Assembly (NCBI GenBank): GCA_029263295.1
Contig: JAJCXT010000021.1
Coordinates: forward strand, 1-42,257
Reading direction: 5' to 3'
DNA from: Acidobacteriota bacterium
Lineage (GTDB): Bacteria > Acidobacteriota > UBA890 > WLXD01
DNA: 42,257 nucleotides
This document shows positions 1-7,333 of the stretch, piece after piece. Below the pieces are notes generated by a model. The model was given only the letters and a program-made list of their open reading frames with translations. It did no database searches and was not told the DNA's origin. Made by a program: the position numbers and the translations under genes. How positions within the stretch are numbered: position 1 is the stretch's first letter; each line of letters opens with the position of its first letter.

Positions 1-290
1 CACTGCCCCGCGGCGAGTGGTTTCAGTACCTCGCCAAACAGGCTCCTGATGCCCGCGGGTCGGGCACCTTTCAGGGCCAGGCGGTCGAGCGGGAGGACCT
101 GGTCGACCGCCGCGCTGCCTTCCAGTAGCTCGGCGTAGCGGGAGTCCGTGAGAAACGCGATATGGGCGCCCGGGAAGCGCCGGCGCAGGGCCGCCACCGC
201 CGGAAACGTGAGAAGTGTGTCGCCGCGCGCGGACAGGCGAATGCACAGGATGCGCGCATCTTCCCGTAGCGGTGCCAGGCCCAGACTCAC
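1..290 (-). CDS. Glycosyltransferase family 9 (ADP-heptose:LPS heptosyltransferase-like), N-terminal part
   Basis: Only the first 96 codons are in the window; the gene runs off the left edge. The N-terminus reads ILCIRLSARGDTLLTFPAVA followed by a basic stretch and AHIAFLTDSRYAELL. This is the typical start of family 9 heptosyltransferases (I-x-R-x-S-x-x-GD, then P-A-V-x-x-L-R). Such enzymes transfer heptose from ADP-heptose onto lipopolysaccharide core at the inner face of the cytoplasmic membrane. The GTG start at 288-290 was chosen because GGAG lies five bases upstream. It begins 25 bases after the stop of the upstream serine hydrolase, so the two may be cotranscribed. The acceptor and exact sugar cannot be told from this fragment. 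Confidence 0.75.
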   Translation of the reverse strand, partial: MSLGLAPLREDARILCIRLSARGDTLLTFPAVAALRRRFPGAHIAFLTDSRYAELLEGSAAVDQVLPLDRLALKGARPAGIRSLFGEVLKPLAAGQ

Positions 291-315
291 TGCTCCACGC
301 GCGAGGTCACCGGCC

Positions 316-1449
316 TCATTCCTGGTCCTCTTCTTCGGCCGCTGGCGGCGGCAGGCCAAGGGCCTCGCGAGCAATCCACTCACTGAGTCGGCCTGCCGTC
401 GGGCCGGGCGTGTTCGTGAGCACGACGACGCGGAGGTCGTCATCCGGGTAGCTTGCGAGGTGAGTCACGAAGCCGTTGATGCCTCCACCATGCGACACCC
501 GCAGATGTCCGTCGAGGTCCCCCACACCGAGGCCGTAGCCGTAGCCGGTAGCCTCGCCATCACGCAGTGTGCCCTCGGTGGTCATCTGCGTGTAGGAGTC
601 GGGACTCACGACTTCGCCGGACTCCAGTGCGGACTGCCAGGTCAGCAGATCGAGCACGGTGGAGCATAGCGACCCGGCAGCGAAGGGTTGCGTCATCGAG
701 ATCGGGTCGTCATTGACCAGTTCGCCTTCCTCCAGCTCGTAGCCTTCGGCCCGTCCGGGGATCAGCCGCTTCTCGTCGCAGTACGTCGTCCGTTCCAGAT
801 CGAGGGTCGCGGCCAGGGTCTGTTCCACGTAGTCGGCGTAGCCGCCGCCGGTGACGTTCTCGATGATCACGCCGAGCAGGTAGTAACCGCTGTTGTTGTA
901 GCGCCACTCGTCACCGGGATTGAAGTCGAAGGGTTTGTCCACAACGAGACCGAGCAGCTCATCATGAGTGACGTCGAGTGGGATCGTTCGTGCCCACTCA
1001 GCGCCGAGGCTCGTGTAGCTCTTGATTCCCGAGGTGTGTTGCAGCAGGTGTTCGACTGTGACCTCGTGGTCACCGGTTGGAAAGTCGACGTACTCCTGGA
1101 TCGGCGCGTCGAGACGAACCTGGCCGGCCTCGACCAGCTGCATGATCGCTGCCGCCGTGAATTGCTTGGTGATCGAACCGATGCGATAGACGGTGTTCCT
1201 GCCGGCGGCGACTTCCTGCTCGAGATCCGCCATGCCGTAGCCCTTGGCTAGCAGCAGTCTGCCGTTCTGCTCCACGGCCACTGAAAGGCCGGCCACGACG
1301 CCCTCCTCCAGTTCGGCTTCAGCCCAATCGTCCACCTGAGCCTCCAGGTCGGAGACGCGCGCGGCACGCTCCTCGTGCTCCACGCTCAACGCGCATGCGG
1401 ATAGGACAAGGGTCGCTGCGACGGCGAGAATTACACGTGAGCGGTGCAT
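316..1449 (-). CDS. Serine hydrolase of the beta-lactamase / class C family, lipoprotein
   Basis: A 377-residue protein with a lipoprotein signal (LVLSAC, Cys19). It has the three active-site motifs of class C penicillin-binding-protein-like hydrolases: SxxK at Ser92-Lys95 (GSITKQF), YxN at Tyr184-Asn186 (RYNNSGY), and an HGG in place of KTG at 320-322 (SHGGGINGF). HxG at the third motif is typical of esterase/peptidase members, so antibiotic hydrolysis is not implied. The ATG at 1449 has AAGGAA upstream and gives a clean signal peptide; the frame stays open further upstream without a convincing start. It is divergent from galK. The C-terminus is acidic. The substrate, perhaps a peptide or ester in the periplasm, is unknown. 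Confidence 0.88.
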   Translation of the reverse strand: MHRSRVILAVAATLVLSACALSVEHEERAARVSDLEAQVDDWAEAELEEGVVAGLSVAVEQNGRLLLAKGYGMADLEQEVAAGRNTVYRIGSITKQFTAAAIMQLVEAGQVRLDAPIQEYVDFPTGDHEVTVEHLLQHTSGIKSYTSLGAEWARTIPLDVTHDELLGLVVDKPFDFNPGDEWRYNNSGYYLLGVIIENVTGGGYADYVEQTLAATLDLERTTYCDEKRLIPGRAEGYELEEGELVNDDPISMTQPFAAGSLCSTVLDLLTWQSALESGEVVSPDSYTQMTTEGTLRDGEATGYGYGLGVGDLDGHLRVSHGGGINGFVTHLASYPDDDLRVVVLTNTPGPTAGRLSEWIAREALGLPPPAAEEEDQE

Positions 1450-1533
1450 GGCGGTTCCTTGGCGAAGATGGGACTGGGCGCATTCTAGACCGATCAGCCT
1501 CGCCACCGGGCGGGCGATAGTCGCGCGCCGGGT

Positions 1534-1539
1534 TATGGT
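1534..1539 (+). promoter_or_regulatory. Candidate -10 element of a leaderless galK transcript
   Basis: TATGGT fits the TANNNT pattern and ends six bases before the galK ATG. No Shine-Dalgarno sequence lies between. Transcription from this element would start at or next to the ATG. I see no good -35 hexamer. Confidence 0.4.
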
Positions 1540-1545
1540 GCGGCG

Positions 1546-2637
1546 ATGCGAAGCCGTCTGATCGAAGCCCTGCCCGACGCGACGGTCGTCGTGCGGGCCC
1601 CGGGCCGCGTGAATCTGATCGGCGAGCACACCGACTACAATGGCTTTCCAGTGCTCCCGATGGCGATCGATCGGGGTATCTGGATCGCGACCGCGCCGCG
1701 CGGCGATGCGACGATGGTCGTGCGCAGCATAGACCCGGCGAAGTACCCAGCGGAGGCGATTCCTCTTGCCGAGATTGCGTCGCGACCACCGGCCGGCACC
1801 TGGATCGACTACGTCGTGGCGGCCGTTCGTCGCCGCCCGCCCGTGGCGGGGTTGGAACTGGTAGTTGCCGGGACCGTGCCCGCGGAAGCAGGCCTGTCGT
1901 CGTCCTCAGCGCTCGTGGTGGCCGCGTTCCTGGCCATGGGGGAGGTTGGCGATCGTGCCGCGCTGGCCGAAGAGGCCCGCCTCGCCGAGCGCTACGTGGG
2001 AACGTTGTCGGGCGGCATGGACCAGGCAATCGCGCTGCTCGGCATGCGCGGGCATGCGCTCAGGATCGACTTCCGTCCCGTACGCGCGACGGCGGTAGAG
2101 ATGCCGCCAGATATCGCGGTGGTCGTGGCTCACTCTGGAGTACAGGCGGCCAAGTCGGGTGCAGCCCGCGAGGCGTACAACGCTCGGGTGCACGAGTGCA
2201 TGGCCGCTGCGCGTGAGCTCGGCGCCGGAGGAGACGGCCTCCTTGCTGATGTCGAGCTGAGCAGGCGGACGGCGGTGCACGAGTTGGATGACGCGGTGCT
2301 GGGTCGCCGCGCGGGTTACGTCTTCGCCGAGGCACGCCGCGTCGAGGAAGCGGTTCACGCGCTACGGAGCGGCAACCTGCCGGTCCTCGGCGAACTGCTC
2401 AACGCCTCGCACCGGGGTCTGCGCGATGACTACGAGGTCAGCCATCCCGCCGTTGACGCGTTGGTGAAACGGGCCCGCGCCGCAGGCGCGGCAGGCGCCC
2501 GTGTCGTCGGGGCTGGGTTCGGTGGCTGCATCGTCGCGGTCTGCGAGCGCGCTCGTGCCGGAGACTTGCGAGCCGCCCTGGGGCCGAAGGCCTGGGTGTT
2601 CAGCCCCGCCGCTGGCGCCGAGCGAAATGCTGTCTAG
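1546..2637 (+). CDS. galK: Galactokinase (GHMP kinase family)
   Basis: A 363-residue cytoplasmic GHMP kinase. The galactokinase signature RVNLIGEHTDYN is at 21-32, with sugar-binding Glu27 and Asp30. The ATP-binding loop GLSSSSAL is at 116-123. The catalytic Asp is expected at 159 (SGGMDQ). The C-terminal motifs are SHxGLxDDYEVS near 289-299 and GAGFGGC at 322-328; the latter usually reads GGGFGGC. Galactokinase phosphorylates galactose at C1 in the Leloir pathway. No galT, galE or galactose transporter is nearby, so the gene is isolated here. Its length is slightly under the usual 380-390 residues. It converges on ung, with a palindrome across both stops. A related sugar-1-kinase is possible but less likely. 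Confidence 0.85.
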   Translation: MRSRLIEALPDATVVVRAPGRVNLIGEHTDYNGFPVLPMAIDRGIWIATAPRGDATMVVRSIDPAKYPAEAIPLAEIASRPPAGTWIDYVVAAVRRRPPVAGLELVVAGTVPAEAGLSSSSALVVAAFLAMGEVGDRAALAEEARLAERYVGTLSGGMDQAIALLGMRGHALRIDFRPVRATAVEMPPDIAVVVAHSGVQAAKSGAAREAYNARVHECMAAARELGAGGDGLLADVELSRRTAVHELDDAVLGRRAGYVFAEARRVEEAVHALRSGNLPVLGELLNASHRGLRDDYEVSHPAVDALVKRARAAGAAGARVVGAGFGGCIVAVCERARAGDLRAALGPKAWVFSPAAGAERNAV

Positions 2638-2650
2638 CGCGGACCGCTAG
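2634..2650. terminator. CTAG palindrome spanning both stops of galK and ung
   Basis: CTAGCG, a 5-nt spacer and CGCTAG form a perfect 6-bp inverted repeat. The left arm holds the TAG of galK and the right arm the TAG of ung on the other strand. There is no U-tract, so if it terminates transcription it is not a classical intrinsic terminator. It may protect 3' ends or act in both directions. Confidence 0.4.
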
Positions 2651-3312
2651 AGAGCCCAGTCGATAGGCTCCACGCCCGCTCGGGCGAGAGCGTCGTTGCA
2701 GCGCGAGAAAGGCCGACTGCCAAAGAAGCCCCGATACGCCGACAGCGGCGAAGGGTGGGCAGACTCAACGACAGCGCTCGTTGCGCCGAGGAGCGGACGT
2801 TTGGCGCGCGCGGTGTTACCCCAGAGGATGAAGACCGCGTCAGGCTGCAGCTGCGCTACCACGGACAGGATGCGGTCGGTGAACCTCGTCCAGCCGGCCG
2901 CGGCATGCGATGCGGGCTCATGAGCGCGCACGGTGAGTGCGCTATTGAGCAGCAGCACGCCTCGGCTTGCCCACGCCGTGAGATCCCCCTCGGGGGCGGG
3001 CTCGAGTCCGAGATCCGTCTGCATCTCCCGATAGATGTTGCGCAACGAGGGCGGCACCGGCACCCCGGGGCGAACGGAGAAACTCAGGCCGTGTGCCTGG
3101 CCCGGGCCGTGATAGGGGTCCTGGCCGAGGATGACCGCGCGGATCGTACCGGGCGGCGTCAGGCGCAGCGCGGCGAAGGTCTCTTCGGCCGGCGGAAACA
3201 CCTCGTGAAGTCGGCGTTCCGCCGCCACGTACCGTCGGAGTTTGCCGAAGTAATCACGGCCGGTCTCCGCGCGCAGCAAAGGGGCCCACTTGTGGGGCAG
3301 CTCGGGAATCAC
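2647..3312 (-). CDS. ung: Uracil-DNA glycosylase, family 1
   Basis: A 221-residue protein with the full family 1 signature. The water-activating loop is GQDPYHG at 63-69 (catalytic Asp65). LLLNSALTV lies near 120-128. The minor-groove loop is HPSPLSAYRGFFG from His186. The enzyme removes uracil from DNA to start base-excision repair. The start is GTG at 3310-3312, overlapping the TGA stop of the upstream VOC gene as GTGA. This four-base overlap fixes the start and indicates translational coupling. Length and motif order are normal for Ung, and the call is secure. Confidence 0.96.
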   Translation of the reverse strand: MIPELPHKWAPLLRAETGRDYFGKLRRYVAAERRLHEVFPPAEETFAALRLTPPGTIRAVILGQDPYHGPGQAHGLSFSVRPGVPVPPSLRNIYREMQTDLGLEPAPEGDLTAWASRGVLLLNSALTVRAHEPASHAAAGWTRFTDRILSVVAQLQPDAVFILWGNTARAKRPLLGATSAVVESAHPSPLSAYRGFFGSRPFSRCNDALARAGVEPIDWAL

Positions 3313-3746
3313 GGCAGTAGGTCGTGGGCTCGCACGATCTCGTAGGTGGTGATCTCGAAGCGGTGATGCCAGGGGTCGACAAAGTAGATAGACAGGGACT
3401 CGTCGTGATCGACCCAGTCGTCACGATCGAGCGTCGCGCCTGTCTCGGTCTTCAATTCGAGTTCGGTCAAGCGATTGAGGAATGCCACGAAACCAGCGGC
3501 GTCAACGCGGAACGCCACGCGTCGGAATGAGGCTTGTGGTCGGGACTCCGCCGGTTCGCCTGTGAACAACGCGAGCTTGGTCTGGGCCTCAGGCGTGGTC
3601 AGCATCAATGGCCCGTCGTCGGCCCAATGCTCGAATTCCGTGAGCACGCGCATCCCGAACACGCGCTCATACCATTGAGCCGCGACCCGTTGGTCGGGGA
3701 CGAACAGCTCAACGTGGTCGATCTGCTCTACCGTGAATCCGCTCAT
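3309..3746 (-). CDS. VOC-superfamily (glyoxalase/bleomycin-resistance fold) protein
   Basis: A 145-residue single-module VOC protein. It opens with IDHVELFVPD and WYERVFGM, the usual first beta-alpha unit, and ends with YFVDPWHHRFEITTYE, where Glu would be a metal ligand. The position often occupied by a second metal His (HVAF) reads RVAF, so metal binding may be altered. The ATG at 3746 starts directly before the conserved module and has a TATGAT hexamer seven bases upstream; ATGs at 3755 and 3758 are alternatives. It overlaps ung by four bases. VOC proteins range from lyases and dioxygenases to binding proteins, so the reaction is not predictable. A link to base-excision repair is unproven. 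Confidence 0.8.
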   Translation of the reverse strand: MSGFTVEQIDHVELFVPDQRVAAQWYERVFGMRVLTEFEHWADDGPLMLTTPEAQTKLALFTGEPAESRPQASFRRVAFRVDAAGFVAFLNRLTELELKTETGATLDRDDWVDHDESLSIYFVDPWHHRFEITTYEIVRAHDLLP

Positions 3747-3753
3747 GCGCGCC

Positions 3754-3759
3754 ATCATA
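3754..3759 (-). promoter_or_regulatory. Candidate -10 element, leaderless start of the VOC-ung operon
   Basis: TATGAT on the minus strand ends seven bases before the VOC ATG at 3746, with no Shine-Dalgarno sequence between. The spacing matches leaderless promoters of the TANNNT type. Confidence 0.45.
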
Positions 3760-3787
3760 GCGGGAATGGGGTGGGGCAGAGGTCTGG

Positions 3788-3793
3788 CATAAT
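3788..3793 (+). promoter_or_regulatory. Candidate -10 element, leaderless start of the aconitase-family gene
   Basis: CATAAT ends six bases before the ATG at 3800. The six bases between (cccgcg) cannot serve as a ribosome binding site. It faces away from the VOC promoter, so both divergent genes would be leaderless. Confidence 0.4.
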
Positions 3794-3799
3794 CCCGCG

Positions 3800-5812
3800 A
3801 TGCGCCCAGCAGACACAATCAAACTAAGTTCCGGAAAACGCGTCCTGTATCTGACCAAGGACGCCGGACTCATTCGCCGGCAGCTGGCAGGCGAGTTGAC
3901 CCTTCGCGCCGACGAACTGAACCTGCCGGAGGATCTGCTCGACGACATCAACACAGATGTCATGACGCCTGCGTGGGTTTGCTTCAACTACAAGCCCGAG
4001 GACATTGCCCGCGATGCTTACGCAGGGCTCATCGTCGATGGTGAGCGCATCTTCGAAAGCGGAGCCCTGACGGACAACAACTTCGAGGTGATCGTCTCGG
4101 GCTTCCGCAAGGGAACCGGCTCATCACGCGAAACGGCGGTGCAGGCGGAGAAGTGGGGCGGCATTCGCATTGCTGTGGCGGAGTCGTTCGCGCCGATTCA
4201 CGAACGCAACAACATCAATCAGGGCGTGTTGATGACCGGCTACGAGGTGTTACGACGTCTCGAGGCTGGTGAAGAGGTGCCGTTGTCGGACTTCTACGCC
4301 GACTACGATCCGGTGACGCAGTTGATCGTGCAGCATGGCGGCCTCTTCCCCTTCGCCAAAGCGCTCGCTGCCGGGGAGGTAACAGCACCACCGCACGGCA
4401 CCGGCGAGCGCCCGATGAATATGACCGAGAAGGTCCTGTCGCGGCATCTCGTGGGCGACGCGGATCCTTATGTGCGGCCGTGCGACGCGGTCCTGGTCGA
4501 GGTCGATGGCGGCTACTCGCACGATTTCACCTCGGCGCAGGTGCACCATTTTCTGGAGGAGGAGTACGGCCCGGACTACAAGCTCGATCGCCCGGAGCGC
4601 TTCGCCGCCTTCGAAGACCATCTGGTGTACGCCGACGAGGTGGAGAAGCTACAGCGCTTTCTGCCCCAGATCGGCACGATGCGCGATATGCAACGGCGCT
4701 TTCAGGAGCACACGCACGTGGACGGCTACTTGGCCGACCAGGACGGGGTGTCACCGGGCATCTGCCATGAAGTCGCGCGCGAACGGATGGTGAGCCCGGG
4801 GGATTTCATCCAGGCGACCGACAGCCACACATGTATGGGCGGGTGCAACAACGCGCTGGCCTGGGGCGTGGGGGCCACCGAGTACGCCAATCTCGTGTAC
4901 AGCGGGTTCACGTTCGTCGAGGTGCCCGAGGCGATTCGTTTTGAACTCGTCGGCGAACTGCGCGGCAACGTAACCGCGAAGGACGTGATGCTCTACATCC
5001 TGCTACATCACGCCAAGCCAGAGCACACTCTCAATCGCGTGATGGAGTTCACCGGCGCGGGTGCGGCAGGGCTCTCGATGGACGAGCGCGCCACGCTTAC
5101 CAACATGGCCACCGAGTGCACTGCGCGTGGGGCGATTGTCGAGGCCGACGAAAAGACGTGGGAGTGGCTCGCGCACCACCGACCCGGCGCGGACATCAAC
5201 TCACTGCGCGAGCGGCAGGTGACCGCCGATCCCGAGGCGGAGTATGCCGGCGGCACGTACGTGATCGATCTGGCCACCATCGAGCCAATGGTGGCCCACC
5301 CCGGCGATCCTGATCATGGCGTGCCCTCGGATCCCACGAACGGTGAGTTCGTGGCGGATGTGTCCGACGTGCGGATCGACATCGCTTATGGCGGCTCGTG
5401 CACGGCCGGCAAGGAGCATGACCTGGACTTCTACCATCGAGTTGCCGCAGAGGCGGTGGCGGCGGGGTTGAGAGTCCACGATGGTACGCAGTTCTTCATC
5501 CAGTTCGGTTCACAGAACGTCGAGAGCTACGCGCGCGAGCGCGGCTACATCGAAGTGTTCGAACGCGCTGGCGTGACCCTCATCGAGCCTGGCTGCGGCG
5601 CCTGCATTGGTTGCGGGCCGGGCGTCTCGGAGACCGCGGAGCAGGTGTCGATCTCGGCGATCAACCGCAACTTCAAAGGGCGATCGGGCCCGGGGCGTCT
5701 TTATCTCGCGTCGCCGCTGACCGTTGCCGCCTCCGCGTTCACGGGTCGCATCACTGCTTATGCGCCGGGCATGTTTGCCGGGGCGAAGTCGCCCGAGCCG
5801 GTAGGCGCCTGA
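3800..5812 (+). CDS. Fused aconitase-family dehydratase, swivel domain first
   Basis: A 670-residue [4Fe-4S] hydro-lyase. Residues about 1-200 form a LeuD/aconitase swivel domain with the substrate-loop motif KGTGSSRETA (104-113). Residues about 205-660 are the LeuC-like catalytic part: DSHT at 341-344, first cluster Cys534 in GGSCTAGKE, then Cys599 and Cys602 in GCGACIGCG, followed by NRNFKGRSGPG. The 65-residue spacing from the first to the second cluster Cys is normal for the family. In AcnA the swivel domain comes last, and in LeuCD it is a separate subunit. The swivel-first order is like AcnB, but without its HEAT domain. Aconitate, isopropylmalate, homoaconitate or another hydroxyacid are all possible; no leu or TCA genes adjoin. 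It reads divergently from the VOC gene. Confidence 0.85.
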   Translation: MRPADTIKLSSGKRVLYLTKDAGLIRRQLAGELTLRADELNLPEDLLDDINTDVMTPAWVCFNYKPEDIARDAYAGLIVDGERIFESGALTDNNFEVIVSGFRKGTGSSRETAVQAEKWGGIRIAVAESFAPIHERNNINQGVLMTGYEVLRRLEAGEEVPLSDFYADYDPVTQLIVQHGGLFPFAKALAAGEVTAPPHGTGERPMNMTEKVLSRHLVGDADPYVRPCDAVLVEVDGGYSHDFTSAQVHHFLEEEYGPDYKLDRPERFAAFEDHLVYADEVEKLQRFLPQIGTMRDMQRRFQEHTHVDGYLADQDGVSPGICHEVARERMVSPGDFIQATDSHTCMGGCNNALAWGVGATEYANLVYSGFTFVEVPEAIRFELVGELRGNVTAKDVMLYILLHHAKPEHTLNRVMEFTGAGAAGLSMDERATLTNMATECTARGAIVEADEKTWEWLAHHRPGADINSLRERQVTADPEAEYAGGTYVIDLATIEPMVAHPGDPDHGVPSDPTNGEFVADVSDVRIDIAYGGSCTAGKEHDLDFYHRVAAEAVAAGLRVHDGTQFFIQFGSQNVESYARERGYIEVFERAGVTLIEPGCGACIGCGPGVSETAEQVSISAINRNFKGRSGPGRLYLASPLTVAASAFTGRITAYAPGMFAGAKSPEPVGA

Positions 5813-5822
5813 CCTAACAGGC
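5807..5822. terminator. Small inverted repeat at a convergent junction
   Basis: GCCTG, a 6-nt loop and CAGGC lie across the TGA of the aconitase-family gene, just before the TPR gene's stop. The stem is only 5 bp and no U-tract follows, so this is a weak terminator candidate. Confidence 0.25.
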
Positions 5823-5830
5823 CGTGGCGG

Positions 5831-7333
5831 CTAGTCGCGGCAGGCGTCCACCTCGGAGTGGACGTAGGCGAGTACCTCGTAGTCCAGTTCGAGGCCGAGT
5901 TGCACGGCCTCTGTCCAGGCTGCCAGTGCTTCTTCGCGTCGATCGAGGGCCCCGAGTGCAAGAACGTAGTTGGCGTACCAGGACGTCGGATCGGCGCCCA
6001 TGGTTCGCGCCTCTTCGAGCAGAGCGATAGCGGCTCCTGCATCGCCGGCACGTCGCGATGCCTCGGCGAGGCCAATGAGGATCAGCGGGTCTTCCGGGGC
6101 AAGATCTCGCGCGGCCCCGAACTCGCCCACGGCCTGCTCGGAGTTCTTGGTGAGCAGGCTGTTCGTGGCCAGGTCCGTATGCACGCGCGCGTCGGTCAGG
6201 CGCTTGAACTCCTGGAGATGGCCGCGCCCGGCGGTATCGCGCTCGCGTAGGAGCATATTGCCGAGAAGGAAGTGCCCCTCAGGGTAGAGCGGAAACTCGG
6301 CGACCAGGGCCTCGGCCCCGGCACGCGCCGCCTGGACTCGCCCGAGTCTTCGTTGGAGATCAGCAACCAGACGCCAGCTGAGGGGGAGGAGTTTGTTGGC
6401 GAGCACCCAACGATCAGCCGGCCGAACGCCCGCAATGTCGCGCTGCGCGTCGCCGAAGTTGGCCGCCGCGCGCTGCGCGTGTGCCAGTGCCGTCTCGAGA
6501 TGGCCTGTGAGACTGGCGCGCTGGGCGAGCATGAGTTCCGCTATTGGGTGGCCCGGGACGAACTCCAGGATTCGCTCTGCCATGGCCTCGAGTTGATCGA
6601 CGCGGCCGAGCCGGTCGTAGCGCTCGGCGAGCGCCAGGAGCAACGTGGTGGATTCGGGCGCGGCCTTGGTTGCGCCTTCCAGCACCGCCAGCCCCTTCTC
6701 GGGAAGTTCGATCCGCGAGTACGCGACAGCCAGCAGCAGTGCCGCGTCGGCGTTGGCTGGTTGCAGCGCCAGCGCCCGTTCGAGGGCTGTTGCCGCGTCT
6801 GAGTAGCGGCGCTCATCGAGCCGCAGAGCGCCGAGTCTCAGGTACGGCACATCCCATTGCGGCGCCAACTCCATGACCTCATCCAGCCGGCGTGCTGTCG
6901 CCGCGCCCCGACCCATGCGGTAGCAGAGTTCTGCCCTCAGGAAGGCAAGCGGCACGACGTCGGGCCGCCCCGCCGCTGCGCCGGCCAGGGCTACCTCGGC
7001 ATCGGCGAATCGGTCGAGTTCGAGATAGGCCTGGCCGAGAACATAGAGCACAATGCCCGCGCCGCCGGAAGCGTCGCGCACTGTCTCGAGCAGCGGTATG
7101 CCCTCTTCGATCCTGCCAGCGAAGTAGAGCGCCTGGCCCAAGCCGAACTTCGCCCCGAGGTTCTGCGGCTCGGCGGCGATGACCTCGCGGTAGAGCGCAA
7201 TCGCCGTCACGTGGTCGCCTGTCTGGAGTGCTTCGTCAGCACGCTGCTCGGTGGTTGGCTCCTGCGCCGGTGAGAACGCCATCAAGGACGCCAGCATGAA
7301 CGTCGCGGTCAGAATCTCTGCGCCGCGCCTCAC
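5831..7333 (-). CDS. Secreted tetratricopeptide-repeat protein
   Basis: A 500-residue protein with a signal peptide (residues 1-22, ending near FSPAQ). Tandem TPR motifs follow over most of its length. Clear examples are DHVTAIALYREVIAAEPQN, RYSDAATALERALALQPANA and AGDAGAAIALLEEARTMG, with the usual A, Y/L and P positions. It probably acts in the periplasm as a binding scaffold; no enzyme motif is seen. The GTG at 7331-7333 overlaps the TGA of the upstream UnbV gene as GTGA, so translation is coupled. It is the last gene of the MATE-UnbV-TPR operon. TPR proteins are frequently paired with ASPIC/UnbV proteins. The specific partner is unknown. Confidence 0.85.
   Translation of the reverse strand: MRRGAEILTATFMLASLMAFSPAQEPTTEQRADEALQTGDHVTAIALYREVIAAEPQNLGAKFGLGQALYFAGRIEEGIPLLETVRDASGGAGIVLYVLGQAYLELDRFADAEVALAGAAAGRPDVVPLAFLRAELCYRMGRGAATARRLDEVMELAPQWDVPYLRLGALRLDERRYSDAATALERALALQPANADAALLLAVAYSRIELPEKGLAVLEGATKAAPESTTLLLALAERYDRLGRVDQLEAMAERILEFVPGHPIAELMLAQRASLTGHLETALAHAQRAAANFGDAQRDIAGVRPADRWVLANKLLPLSWRLVADLQRRLGRVQAARAGAEALVAEFPLYPEGHFLLGNMLLRERDTAGRGHLQEFKRLTDARVHTDLATNSLLTKNSEQAVGEFGAARDLAPEDPLILIGLAEASRRAGDAGAAIALLEEARTMGADPTSWYANYVLALGALDRREEALAAWTEAVQLGLELDYEVLAYVHSEVDACRD

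Noticed and set aside
316-1449. Antibiotic-resistance beta-lactamase
   Set aside because: The third motif is HGG, not KTG, as in esterase/peptidase relatives; resistance cannot be inferred.
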